Origin: Allocatelliglobosispora scoriae
GTDB taxonomy: Bacteria; Actinomycetota; Actinomycetes; Mycobacteriales; Micromonosporaceae
Reading direction: 5' to 3'
Assembly (NCBI RefSeq): GCF_014204945.1
Contig: NZ_JACHMN010000002.1
Coordinates: 62,001-126,000, forward strand
DNA length: 64,000 nt
Shown here: piece after piece, positions 1 to 7,273 of the stretch
Layout: each line of letters begins with the position of its first letter
Position numbering within the stretch: the stretch's first letter is position 1
Notes under the pieces: model-generated
Database searches by the model: none
The model's input: the letters and a program-made list of their open reading frames with translations, nothing else
Told to the model about the DNA's origin: nothing
Made by a program: the position numbers and the translations under genes

Positions 1-1
1 T

Positions 2-304
2 CGATCGCTGGAGCTGAGCGACATGGCCAATCTGCACAATCGCGCCTTCCGGATGCTCTTTCGCGCCGAAGCCTTCGTCCAGCAGGACCGCATCGAATTC
101 GCCGTGGAGGCGATCGAACAAGTGGTCATCCTGACGGCGCTCAACACGACCAAGCGCCTCGACCAGCGCGTTACGCACCTGCGTTCGTCGCTCGATCCGT
201 GGCGGCGGACGAGGGCGGTCAAACACCTAGACCAGGTGATCAACGCCTACGCAATGGCGGTACCGGGCCGAAGCGGCAGAACAAACCGCACATACTCCGT
301 GTAA
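2..304 (+). CDS. C-terminal end of a transcriptional regulator (partial)
   Basis: The reading frame is open from the left edge of the window and ends at a TAA at 302-304, so only about 100 C-terminal residues are visible. They are mainly helical, and the tail (RVTHLRSSLDPWRRTRAV then HLDQVINAY) resembles the C-terminal tetratricopeptide-like region of actinobacterial Xre/SARP-type regulators; that comparison is from memory of the family. An internal ATG at 23 is in frame but need not be the start. The gene converges on, and overlaps by 58 bases, the acetyltransferase on the other strand. The DNA-binding part lies outside the window, so the family assignment is tentative. Confidence 0.5.
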   Translation, partial: RSLELSDMANLHNRAFRMLFRAEAFVQQDRIEFAVEAIEQVVILTALNTTKRLDQRVTHLRSSLDPWRRTRAVKHLDQVINAYAMAVPGRSGRTNRTYSV

Positions 305-813
305 TAAGAGCCCGGCCTGCCCGGCACGACACCTACCCGCCGCCAGCCCCACCCCTGGTAGAGGGCATGGGTCTCGGCAGCCGCCGGATTCGAGGCCAAT
401 GTGGCGCGTTCCTCGCCACGACCACCGAGGAATTCGTCATGAAGCCGGTGGCCGACGCCTCGGCCTTGCCAGGCACTTCGCACCTCAATCTCAGCGAGCA
501 CCACGGTCCGATCGCCGGTCTCATCTATGAAGCCGGGTGCCGGTTCCGGGTTCAAACCGTTCCACCAGCCTCGTTCGGGACGCAAGCTGTAGCCGAACAC
601 GAAGCCGACGATGCCGCCGCTATCCCAGGCCGTCACAAGCTCATAGTTGCTGGCATCCAGTGCGGCGTCAGCGCGATCGCGGAAGGCTTCCGTCTTGACC
701 GTGCTGTCCTCCCCGGGCACGTGGCCGTAGGCGTCGGCGTAGACATCGCACAGAGCATCCAGCAGGTCGGGAACCTCGGCGGCGGCATGGCGCCGGAACG
801 TCAGAGTGGACAC
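247..813 (-). CDS. GNAT-family N-acetyltransferase
   Basis: This 188-residue protein has the size and layout of a single GNAT domain, transferring an acetyl group from acetyl-CoA to an unknown amine. The acetyl-CoA-binding motif is visible near residues 113-122 (WQGRGVGHRL, the Q/RxxGxG/A signature), preceded by the beta strand VVLAEIEV and followed by a C-terminal ALYQGWGWRRVG segment typical of the last strands. It is a cytoplasmic enzyme with no signal peptide. The substrate cannot be read from the sequence. It stands alone, transcribed towards the end of the upstream regulator. Confidence 0.85.
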   Translation of the reverse strand: MSTLTFRRHAAAEVPDLLDALCDVYADAYGHVPGEDSTVKTEAFRDRADAALDASNYELVTAWDSGGIVGFVFGYSLRPERGWWNGLNPEPAPGFIDETGDRTVVLAEIEVRSAWQGRGVGHRLHDEFLGGRGEERATLASNPAAAETHALYQGWGWRRVGVVPGRPGSYYTEYVRFVLPLRPGTAIA

Positions 814-942
814 TCGGACAGCCTACGACCGCTGCTTCTCGCGACCTTCCCCATACCACGGGGAAGGTGAGTTTGGCATTGAGGCCGCGCGACCCAGACC
901 TACGCGGATGGTGGATGGCCGCTGAGGTGCTCAAAGCCACTC

Positions 943-1752
943 TTACCACAGATGGAGACTGGCGGCCCGGGCGTCGGGCCACAGGTCGAGCAGCCCGTCA
1001 TCGGCCAGGCCGAGCTCGACCAGCGTGGCCCGCCAGGACTCAGGGTCATCGATCACCCGCCGGGTCGGGCCGTCGGCCCCGAGCACGGTGAACACGCAGC
1101 CGCGCATCGTCTCCACCCGGTCCGGCCGCCGGCTCTGCGCCAGCAGATATTTCTTGTACGGCGAACCGGCCGCACCGGACAGCTGCCGATGCGCCGGGTA
1201 GAAGTCGGCGAGGCCGACCGGTGCGGTGCTAAACTGCATGTAGGCGAACGACCCGCGCGGATCGTGCACGAATCGCCAGCCGTCGACGGTCGGGGTGGGC
1301 TCGAGCCGGTATTCGAACGGGCCCTGCCGATAGCTGCCGGCCCGCAACGGCAGCGGCTCGGACATGCCGTCGCCCAGTCCGACATCGACGAACCAGGTGC
1401 CGTCCAGGTCGTGCACGAGAATCGTGAGGTGGGTCAGCGCGGGACTGTCCTGGCCGTACTTGGGCACGTGCGGAACGAGTCCGCTGTGCAGCGTGACGGT
1501 GAACCCCAGCGCCTCCAGCAGCCAGGCGAAGGCCGAGTTGAGCTGGAAGCAGTAGCCGTGACGGCCCTCGACGATCTCCCGTGCCGCCTCGACGGGCTCG
1601 ATCCCGACCGGTGCGCTGCGGATGATCTGCAGGTTGGTGTAGGTCGCCCGCTCCACATGCGCCGCGTGCAGCCGGGCCAGGAACTGCGGCGACGGGGCCG
1701 CCCCGGTCACGCCGAGCCGCCGCAGGTACGCATCGACCAGTCCACCGTCCAC
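943..1752 (-). CDS. Arylamine N-acetyltransferase
   Basis: This cytoplasmic enzyme would transfer acetyl from acetyl-CoA to arylamines or arylhydrazines through an acyl-cysteine intermediate. With the GTG at 1752 as start the protein is 269 residues, and the NAT catalytic triad falls at the family's usual positions: C68 in GRHGYCFQLN, H108 in ALTHLTILV and D123 in WFVDVGLGD. The open frame runs 15 codons further upstream, but the family usually begins close to the VDAYLRRLG helix, hence the chosen start; no clear ribosome-binding site decides it. It is divergent from the membrane protein gene at 1803. Confidence 0.9.
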   Translation of the reverse strand: MDGGLVDAYLRRLGVTGAAPSPQFLARLHAAHVERATYTNLQIIRSAPVGIEPVEAAREIVEGRHGYCFQLNSAFAWLLEALGFTVTLHSGLVPHVPKYGQDSPALTHLTILVHDLDGTWFVDVGLGDGMSEPLPLRAGSYRQGPFEYRLEPTPTVDGWRFVHDPRGSFAYMQFSTAPVGLADFYPAHRQLSGAAGSPYKKYLLAQSRRPDRVETMRGCVFTVLGADGPTRRVIDDPESWRATLVELGLADDGLLDLWPDARAASLHLW

Positions 1753-1802
1753 ACGGCGAAGGCTACCGCGCGGGTACGACCGGGCTGAACGCCTCAACGC
1801 CG

Positions 1803-2504
1803 ATGATGGCGCAGAATGGCGGGGTGTCCAGTGAGAGCAGTCGCACCCCGGCCTGGCAGCGCGTCACCGAGGGTGAGCAGCGGATCGGCGTCGGGCTCGC
1901 CGTCGTCGCCCTGATCCTGCTGCAGTACTTCGCACCCCGGCAGTACGCGTTCCAGCCCTGGTGGATCATCCCGGCCCTGGAGCTGGCGATCCTCGTCGTG
2001 CTGGCGGTCGCCAACCCCTACCGCATCAATCGCGAATCCCGGGCGCTGCGCTTGCTGGGCCTGCTGATCGTCGGGGTCGCCACCTTCGCGACGGGCTGGT
2101 CGGTCGTGCTGCTCAGCTACGACATGATCTCCGGCAAGCACGACCTCAGCGCAGTCGAGCTGGTCCGCAACGGTGGCGCGATCTGGCTCACCAACGTGAT
2201 CGTCTTCGCGCTGTGGTACTGGGAGCTCGACCGCGGCGGGCCGGCTGCCCGGGCCGCCAACCGGAAGGACAAGCCCGACTTCCTCTTCCCGCAGATGGCG
2301 ACGCCAGACCTCGCCGACGAGGAGTGGGAGCCGGAGTTCCTCGACTACCTCTACGTCTCGTTCACCAACGCCACCGCGTTCAGCCCGACCGACACGATGC
2401 CGCTGTCGCGCTGGGCGAAGCTCGCGATGATGTTCGAGTCGGCGATCTCCCTGGTCACGGTCGCCCTCGTGATCGCCCGAGCGGTGAACGTCCTGGGAAG
2501 CTGA
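1803..2504 (+). CDS. DUF1345-like integral membrane protein
   Basis: A 233-residue membrane protein with about four to five hydrophobic segments (residues 30-45, 55-72, 84-106, 128-145 and 208-228). The C-terminal part, FTNATAFSPTDTMPLSRWAK followed by a long hydrophobic helix, resembles the two-helix pore-like end of DUF1345 proteins, and also single-pore-loop cation channels. Function is unknown; a channel role is only a guess. A start at the in-frame GTG at 1824, behind GGCGGG, is an alternative. The gene ends at a hairpin shared with the convergent protease gene. Confidence 0.7.
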   Translation: MMAQNGGVSSESSRTPAWQRVTEGEQRIGVGLAVVALILLQYFAPRQYAFQPWWIIPALELAILVVLAVANPYRINRESRALRLLGLLIVGVATFATGWSVVLLSYDMISGKHDLSAVELVRNGGAIWLTNVIVFALWYWELDRGGPAARAANRKDKPDFLFPQMATPDLADEEWEPEFLDYLYVSFTNATAFSPTDTMPLSRWAKLAMMFESAISLVTVALVIARAVNVLGS

Positions 2505-2542
2505 CCGTCCCCGGCCGACTGATCACTGCCGACCGGGGACGG
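2505..2542. terminator. Hairpin between convergent genes
   Basis: A perfect 10-base inverted repeat (CCGTCCCCGG at 2505-2514, its complement at 2533-2542) starts one base after the stop of the upstream gene and lies just before the end of the convergent protease gene. It could stop transcription from both sides. There is no T-run. Confidence 0.6.
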
Positions 2543-2552
2543 GATGGTGTGC

Positions 2553-3920
2553 TCAGACCCCGGGACGGCAGGTCGGGTTGCAGGTGTTGAGCAGGAGGCT
2601 GTCCACCTGATAGGTGAAGGTGCCCTGCCCGGTGGGGGTGGTCACCCGCAGCCGGACCGTGGCGGCACCGGTGGGTGCGGTGGCCTGGAAGGCCCGCTCC
2701 TCCCAGCCGGTGGTCAGGGCGATGTCGGTGCTGGTGCTGGTCGACAGCAGGGTGCCGCCGGAGTTGTACCAGCCGAGCTCCAGCCGGGCGTTCTTCGCGG
2801 AGTCCGAGCGCAGTCGGGCGAAGAACTTGTAGGTGAGGCCCACGGTCACCGCGGGGCGGCGCGACACCGCCAGGTACGCCTGAGCCGCTCCCCCGACGCT
2901 GACCTGGATGGAGCGCCGCCCGTCGTAGTAGGTGCAGGACACACCGGTCACACCGCAGGCGGGGGTCACGGCCATGCTGGAACCGCTGCCGGTGAACGTG
3001 AAGCCGGTCGGCGCCGTGCCGGGAGCCGTCGCCTCCGCGGTGCGCTCCTGCGCGGTGAGCAGGTCGTTGCTGAAACCGGTGTCACAGCACGTCGGCGTCG
3101 TCAGGGCCGGATGCCGGGCGATGTTGGCGGTCGTCGTCGACGGGTAGGGGTCGATGTAGAAGCTCGCGGTGGTCTCGCTGGGGTCGTAGTAGGTGTTGAA
3201 GTCCTGGTCGGCCATCCAGTAGTCCCACCAGCCGTACATGATGTCGGCGTAATAGGCCCCGCCGGACTCGCCGGACCAGGCGTGCCCCGCGCCGAGGACG
3301 TGGGAGAACTCGTGCCCGGCGACACCGCTGTCCCACAGCTCGACGACGGCCGAGCAGTGGCCGGTGACCGGGTTGCCACCGGTGGTCGGGCACTGGTAGG
3401 CGTCCGAGTCGGACTCGAAGTCGGTGAAGACCAGGTAGTAGCGGTTGCTGTCGTCATAGCCGGTGCCGATCAGGTCCGACCGCACCGTGGACGAGGCGGT
3501 GTAGGGATTGGCTCCGGCCTCGATCTTCTCGGGCACCACCAGCGCGTGCGCGTAGTCGGCGTAGGTGCCGTTGTCGGCGTACCGGCAGCTGAGTTTGAGG
3601 TGTTGGTCGTAGTTCGTCGATTCGTCGATCAACCAGTCGATCCGGTCGACGATCCGCGCGATCTGCTCGACGGACTCCTCGTAGTGGTTTCCGTCGCCGT
3701 CGTGCCAGGCGTAGATGACCTCGACGGCCGGGGTGCTGCCGGTCGGCGCCGTCGGATTCGCCACCGTGGTGCAGCCCCGCTTCGGCGGTGTCGCGGGCTG
3801 CGCGTAGGGCAGAGTGGGCTCGGACCCGCCGCGGTGGTGGGCGTAGGCGGGGGCGCCGGCCGCCATGACGGCGGCCGCGGTCAGCACCGCCGGCCAGGCA
3901 AGATGTCGGAGTCGCAACAA
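2553..3920 (-). CDS. Secreted metzincin-type zinc metalloprotease
   Basis: The 455-residue protein has a Sec signal peptide (residues 1-27, ending APAYA) and a zinc-binding HExxHxxGxxH motif at residues 203-213 (HEFSHVLGAGH), followed by a DIMYG segment that fits the metzincin Met-turn. A C-terminal region of about 150 residues looks like a beta-sandwich binding module (VRLRVTTPTGQGTFTYQVDS at the end). It is therefore a secreted protease with a probable carbohydrate- or substrate-binding appendage. The natural substrate is unknown. It is monocistronic and faces a hairpin shared with the convergent neighbour. Confidence 0.8.
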   Translation of the reverse strand: MLRLRHLAWPAVLTAAAVMAAGAPAYAHHRGGSEPTLPYAQPATPPKRGCTTVANPTAPTGSTPAVEVIYAWHDGDGNHYEESVEQIARIVDRIDWLIDESTNYDQHLKLSCRYADNGTYADYAHALVVPEKIEAGANPYTASSTVRSDLIGTGYDDSNRYYLVFTDFESDSDAYQCPTTGGNPVTGHCSAVVELWDSGVAGHEFSHVLGAGHAWSGESGGAYYADIMYGWWDYWMADQDFNTYYDPSETTASFYIDPYPSTTTANIARHPALTTPTCCDTGFSNDLLTAQERTAEATAPGTAPTGFTFTGSGSSMAVTPACGVTGVSCTYYDGRRSIQVSVGGAAQAYLAVSRRPAVTVGLTYKFFARLRSDSAKNARLELGWYNSGGTLLSTSTSTDIALTTGWEERAFQATAPTGAATVRLRVTTPTGQGTFTYQVDSLLLNTCNPTCRPGV

Positions 3921-4056
3921 GGTCTTCTCCCCTGTGTGGTGGATCGATGAGGAACGTCACCGTTGACGATGCATCCAGTCGATCTATCCACATAGGCCTG
4001 AGTCAACCCCGCCCGGCGGTTTGTGAGGAATCCCCAGTGGCGGCAAGGGCCCTAGC

Positions 4057-4087
4057 TGCGGAGAGCCACGGCCGGGCTCTCCGCAGT
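4057..4087 (-). terminator. Hairpin downstream of the 4099-5145 gene
   Basis: A perfect 12-base stem (CTGCGGAGAGCC at 4057-4068, complement at 4076-4087) with a 7-base loop lies just past the stop codon of the minus-strand gene. There is no clear T-run, so it may act as an mRNA end or processing hairpin. Confidence 0.55.
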
Positions 4088-4098
4088 AGGATCCCTCA

Positions 4099-5145
4099 TC
4101 AGAGGCGGTTACCAGGTTCGATGATGGCGCGGACGGCGGCGACGATGCGTTCGACCGCGGCCGGGTCGGCGAGCAGGCCCGCCACGGCCTCCCCCTCAGC
4201 CGTCGAGCCGTGCGGCGGCTGGTCCAGGTCGACCGCACCGATGTCCGAGCCGAAGACCAGCCCCAGCACCTCGACGGTGACCGCGGTGATGACGGCGACA
4301 TCGTCACCACGGTGCAGGCGGGCCGCGATCTGGTCGACGGCGATCGCCGCGAGCCCGGTATATGCCCGCTCCCGGCGGTCGTCGCGCACCGACGCGGGGA
4401 CCGGCCGGTTGCCCAGGCCTTCGTCGCCCAGCAGCATCCCGGCCACGATCGGCTTGCGGCCCATCGGCTCTTCCACGTACTTGGCGTACCAGGCGGGCCT
4501 GCCCTGCATGACCCGCAGGACCGTCTCGATCTCGCGACGCACGAGCGCCGGATCGGCGCCGACGGTGTCACCGGTGACCTCGGCGCGGCGCTGAGCCCAC
4601 CTGTCGACGGGCCAGACCGCCGTGCCCGCGGTCGCGGTGACGCCGGCCCAGACGAGGATCTGGGTCGCGAGCTCCCGCGGCCACGGATCGTTCCCGAGCG
4701 CCTGGGCCAGCCACTTCGGCAGGCGCGGGCGCTGCAGCGCGCCACGCTGACCGCGGCGACGCCGATGGGCGTCCACCGTGGCGACCGTCAGGCGGCTGGC
4801 GACCCATGCCTCCAGGTCGCGGATGGGCATCGTCGCGTGGGTGAGTACGTGCTCCACCACCGCTTCGACATCGTCATGGAAGCCGTCCAGGCACCCGTCG
4901 GCGAGATGCCGGACGGAGATGGCGCAGGTGTGGTGGCCGCGGCCCGCCTCGACGCGGCGGGTGATCCGCTGGAAGACGACCGGCCACACCACCTCGTAGG
5001 CCTCCCTTACCAGGCTCATGCGCTCCTCCCCGAGAACGCACGCCGCCCGTCGTGCCAGCCCGCCGGTGCTCGCCAGCTCGCGCAGATCCGCTGGCCCGCA
5101 CGGTCCGGACCGCCTGTCGTCGAGCGACTGATCGCTCATGGACAC
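4099..5145 (-). CDS. Conserved hypothetical protein, helical, cytoplasmic
   Basis: A 348-residue soluble protein with no signal peptide or membrane segment. The N-terminal half is highly helical with basic patches (AHRRRRGQRG at about residues 130-139). The region around residues 25-140 recalls the helical core of sigma-70-like or sigma-associated actinobacterial proteins, but no region 2 or 4 signature is convincing. I do not recognise the family. GTG at 5145 is preceded by GGAG at a 5-base spacing; an ATG at 5139 is the alternative. It is monocistronic, with 418 bases of apparently non-coding DNA upstream. Confidence 0.7.
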   Translation of the reverse strand: MSMSDQSLDDRRSGPCGPADLRELASTGGLARRAACVLGEERMSLVREAYEVVWPVVFQRITRRVEAGRGHHTCAISVRHLADGCLDGFHDDVEAVVEHVLTHATMPIRDLEAWVASRLTVATVDAHRRRRGQRGALQRPRLPKWLAQALGNDPWPRELATQILVWAGVTATAGTAVWPVDRWAQRRAEVTGDTVGADPALVRREIETVLRVMQGRPAWYAKYVEEPMGRKPIVAGMLLGDEGLGNRPVPASVRDDRRERAYTGLAAIAVDQIAARLHRGDDVAVITAVTVEVLGLVFGSDIGAVDLDQPPHGSTAEGEAVAGLLADPAAVERIVAAVRAIIEPGNRL

Positions 5146-5563
5146 TTCGACTCCTTATGTAAACGATTTCGCAGTGATCACGACGGAACAGGCACCACGT
5201 CTCCGGCCGGCAGGTCGTCGCCCCGCTGCGCTCTCGGGTGACTTCCCGACCGGCGCTGCCGCACGCTGCCGAAGCAGCGGGAGCAGGCGCCGGGCCTGGC
5301 GTCCCGATGCGGAAATGATGTCTGGGGCGAACGTGAAAAAGTGGTCAATGCGCGGCCATTCGTGAGGCGGGCGCAGAAAATCCGCCGACACTGGCCGCAG
5401 GCACAGCGGGCGGGGCACGTCGCCTACGGAGCGTAGGCGTGACGTCGCGGTTAGCTGTGCAATCTTCGCGCACCAGCGTCCCGGGCGGTGGCCAACCACC
5501 GGCCATGCTGGAGCGGGTGGACGGCGGCAGTGGCCAGCCGTCGCACGTCCGTCAGTATTCGGC
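5146..5563. other. Intergenic region without a supported gene
   Basis: 418 bases between divergent genes. An open frame on the minus strand (5155-5574) is basic and low in complexity and looks like chance. The only structure seen is a short hairpin, CGCCTAC-GGAGC-GTAGGCG at 5421-5439, of unknown role. The region probably carries the promoters of the two flanking genes. Confidence 0.5.
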
Positions 5564-6523
5564 GTGGCGATCACCTACCAGCAGCTTGTCAGGGAGTTCG
5601 TCCGACTGCGCCACGGCCGCGCGCTGCAGTCCCCCGATCTCTACGGCAAGCTGGGCCCGGGCCTGCGCTCCCTGTTCGGCCTGCAGCCCGGCGGGAGATC
5701 GGACTCCGACGTCCGCGACCGGCTGACCTCGCAGCTGGCGGTGCTCATCACCGACTTCCCTGACGAGCTGCGGCTGGCGATCAGGTACGCGCTGGCGATC
5801 GACGCCAAGAAGTACACGACCCTCACCGGCCGCGTCGACATGCTCGCCGCGACGCTCACCTGTGGCGTCCGCACCGCCCGGCGCCGGGTACGGGACGCCT
5901 TCGCCCGCCTGTCCGAGGAGGCATGCCGACGCGAGGACCTGCAACGGGACCCGGCCAAGGGCTGGCGGGTCCGGCAGTTCCGCTCGGAGCTGCAGCTCGA
6001 CGAGGCCGCCCGGAAGCTGGTCGAGCGCCGTACCATCGTGGCGTTGCAGAACAACGTGGAGCGGGTGTCGGTGCGTTTCAGCCTGCCGACCGTGGTCGGT
6101 GCGGCGGCTCCCGCCGTCCTCCACGCCGAGGTCACCGACGGGGCGACGCTGGAGAGCTCACCGGACCACGGCGGGGAGCACTTCGAGTTCGTCCTGCTCC
6201 TGGACCGCCCGCTGTCGCTGGGCGAGGAGCACACCTTCACGATGGTCCTCCGGGTGCCGCCACAGCAGCCGATCCGGGACCACTACGCCTTCGTTCCGCT
6301 GGTGGCGTGCGAGACCTTCCACCTGACCGTGCGGTTCGACCGGCGGCACCGGCCCGCGGCGGTGTGGCTGCTGGACCACCTCTCGCCCTCGGAGCTCGCG
6401 GGCCGGTGGACCGGTGAGACGACGGAGCCGCTCGACCTCGCCGACGAGTACACCAGGGAGTTCACGGACCTCGGGCAGGGCTTCGCGTACGGCCTGCGGT
6501 GGAGCTTCAGCGACGAGGACTGA
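5564..6523 (+). CDS. Conserved hypothetical protein
   Basis: A 319-residue cytoplasmic protein starting at GTG. The N-terminal ~125 residues are helical, with a basic segment (GVRTARRRVRDAFARL, about residues 101-116) that resembles a helix-turn-helix or RNA-polymerase-sigma-like helical pair; the C-terminal ~180 residues are beta-rich. This two-part layout is seen in several uncharacterised actinobacterial proteins, but I cannot assign a function. It has no obvious operon partner. Confidence 0.7.
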   Translation: MAITYQQLVREFVRLRHGRALQSPDLYGKLGPGLRSLFGLQPGGRSDSDVRDRLTSQLAVLITDFPDELRLAIRYALAIDAKKYTTLTGRVDMLAATLTCGVRTARRRVRDAFARLSEEACRREDLQRDPAKGWRVRQFRSELQLDEAARKLVERRTIVALQNNVERVSVRFSLPTVVGAAAPAVLHAEVTDGATLESSPDHGGEHFEFVLLLDRPLSLGEEHTFTMVLRVPPQQPIRDHYAFVPLVACETFHLTVRFDRRHRPAAVWLLDHLSPSELAGRWTGETTEPLDLADEYTREFTDLGQGFAYGLRWSFSDED

Positions 6524-6598
6524 GCACCCGACCCGGGGCGGGCCACCAGTAACTTCTGAGTATCCATACTCATGTTCGTCCGATGTGCCGGGACAAGC

Positions 6599-6868
6599 AT
6601 GGGACCCATGGATGGGATCTACGTCGGATCGTTCGCCCACGCCCTGGGCTCGCAGAAGCGGCACCTCCGCGAGTCGGCGGCGGCGGGACTGCTCCGGTCC
6701 GCTCCGGCGGACCTCGAAGCCGCCGGTTTCCAGTGGCACCACGTCTGCGCACCGCGCGACACCGCCTACGACCTGGCACGGGCGGCGGTCGCGGAGATCG
6801 CGGCCCGGGACGGGCTCGCCGACATCGACGCGATCGTCTACGCCACGTGCCTGTCCGTGATCCGCTGA
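6599..6868 (+). pseudogene. Truncated N-terminus of a 3-oxoacyl-ACP synthase III-like protein
   Basis: About 90 residues resemble the first part of KASIII/FabH-like thiolase-fold enzymes: DGIYVGSFAHALGS, then a region ending in the strand-turn ADIDAIVYATCLSV that normally precedes the nucleophile domain. The frame then stops (TGA at 6866-6868), where an intact enzyme would continue for about 230 residues. The catalytic Cys, His and Asn are therefore absent. A short stretch in another frame (about 6897-6978, ending FEIATV) may or may not be a remnant. A long inverted repeat follows directly. I read this as a gene fragment; a short functional protein cannot be excluded. Confidence 0.45.
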
Positions 6869-6989
6869 CCCGGGCGCTGGCCGGGCTGCGGGCTCAACCC
6901 ACCGATGTGGACCTGATCGCGCTGGGCGGACCCACCGACCGGACCGCACCGGCGCACTTCGAGATCGCCACCGTGTAGCCCCACCAAGG

Positions 6990-7140
6990 TCGCCGCAACT
7001 CTTCAAGAGTTGGTCCTGAGAAGCACGACCACATCGTCGAGGTCGATCGCGTTGTGATCACCTCAGCACGGGCTCGCTTCACCCCGCGACAGGTCCGCGC
7101 CAGGTCCGCGATAGGACCAACTCTTGAAGAGTTGCGGCGA
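6990..7140. repeat. Long inverted repeat, 28-base arms
   Basis: Perfect inverted arms at 6990-7017 and 7113-7140 with a 95-base spacer. Each arm contains its own palindrome (AACTCTTCAAGAGTT), so each can also fold alone. It lies in the non-coding stretch between the truncated ketoacyl synthase and the rhamnosidase terminator. The form suggests a dispersed palindromic repeat or a miniature mobile element, but no target-site duplication or transposase is visible. Confidence 0.75.
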
Positions 7141-7222
7141 TCCTGGGGCAACGGTGAGCCCGCACGGCGATCCTGCGGGGGCGATCGTGGGGGCGCGGTG
7201 CGCGTACCCACTGCGGGGTTGG

Positions 7223-7262
7223 AAAAGCCTGCGCCGACCCGGGGTGACGGGTCGGCGCAGGC
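7223..7262 (-). terminator. Rho-independent terminator of the rhamnosidase gene
   Basis: A 15-base perfect stem (GCCTGCGCCGACCCG at 7227-7241, complement at 7248-7262) with a 6-base loop; on the minus strand it is followed by TTTT (the complement of 7223-7226). It lies 11 bases beyond the stop codon. Confidence 0.85.
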
Positions 7263-7273
7263 GTGTGGGCAGG

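Noticed and set aside
5421-5439. Hairpin CGCCTAC-GGAGC-GTAGGCG as a terminator
   Set aside because: It lies upstream of both divergent genes rather than after a gene, and has a stem of only 7 bases.
5155-5574. 139-codon open frame on the minus strand between divergent genes
   Set aside because: Basic, proline- and arginine-rich with no motif, and it runs past the start of the gene at 5564; treated as chance.
6599-6868. Start of a polyketide or fatty-acid biosynthetic cluster
   Set aside because: Only the N-terminal third of a KASIII-like protein is present and no carrier protein or other biosynthetic gene lies nearby.
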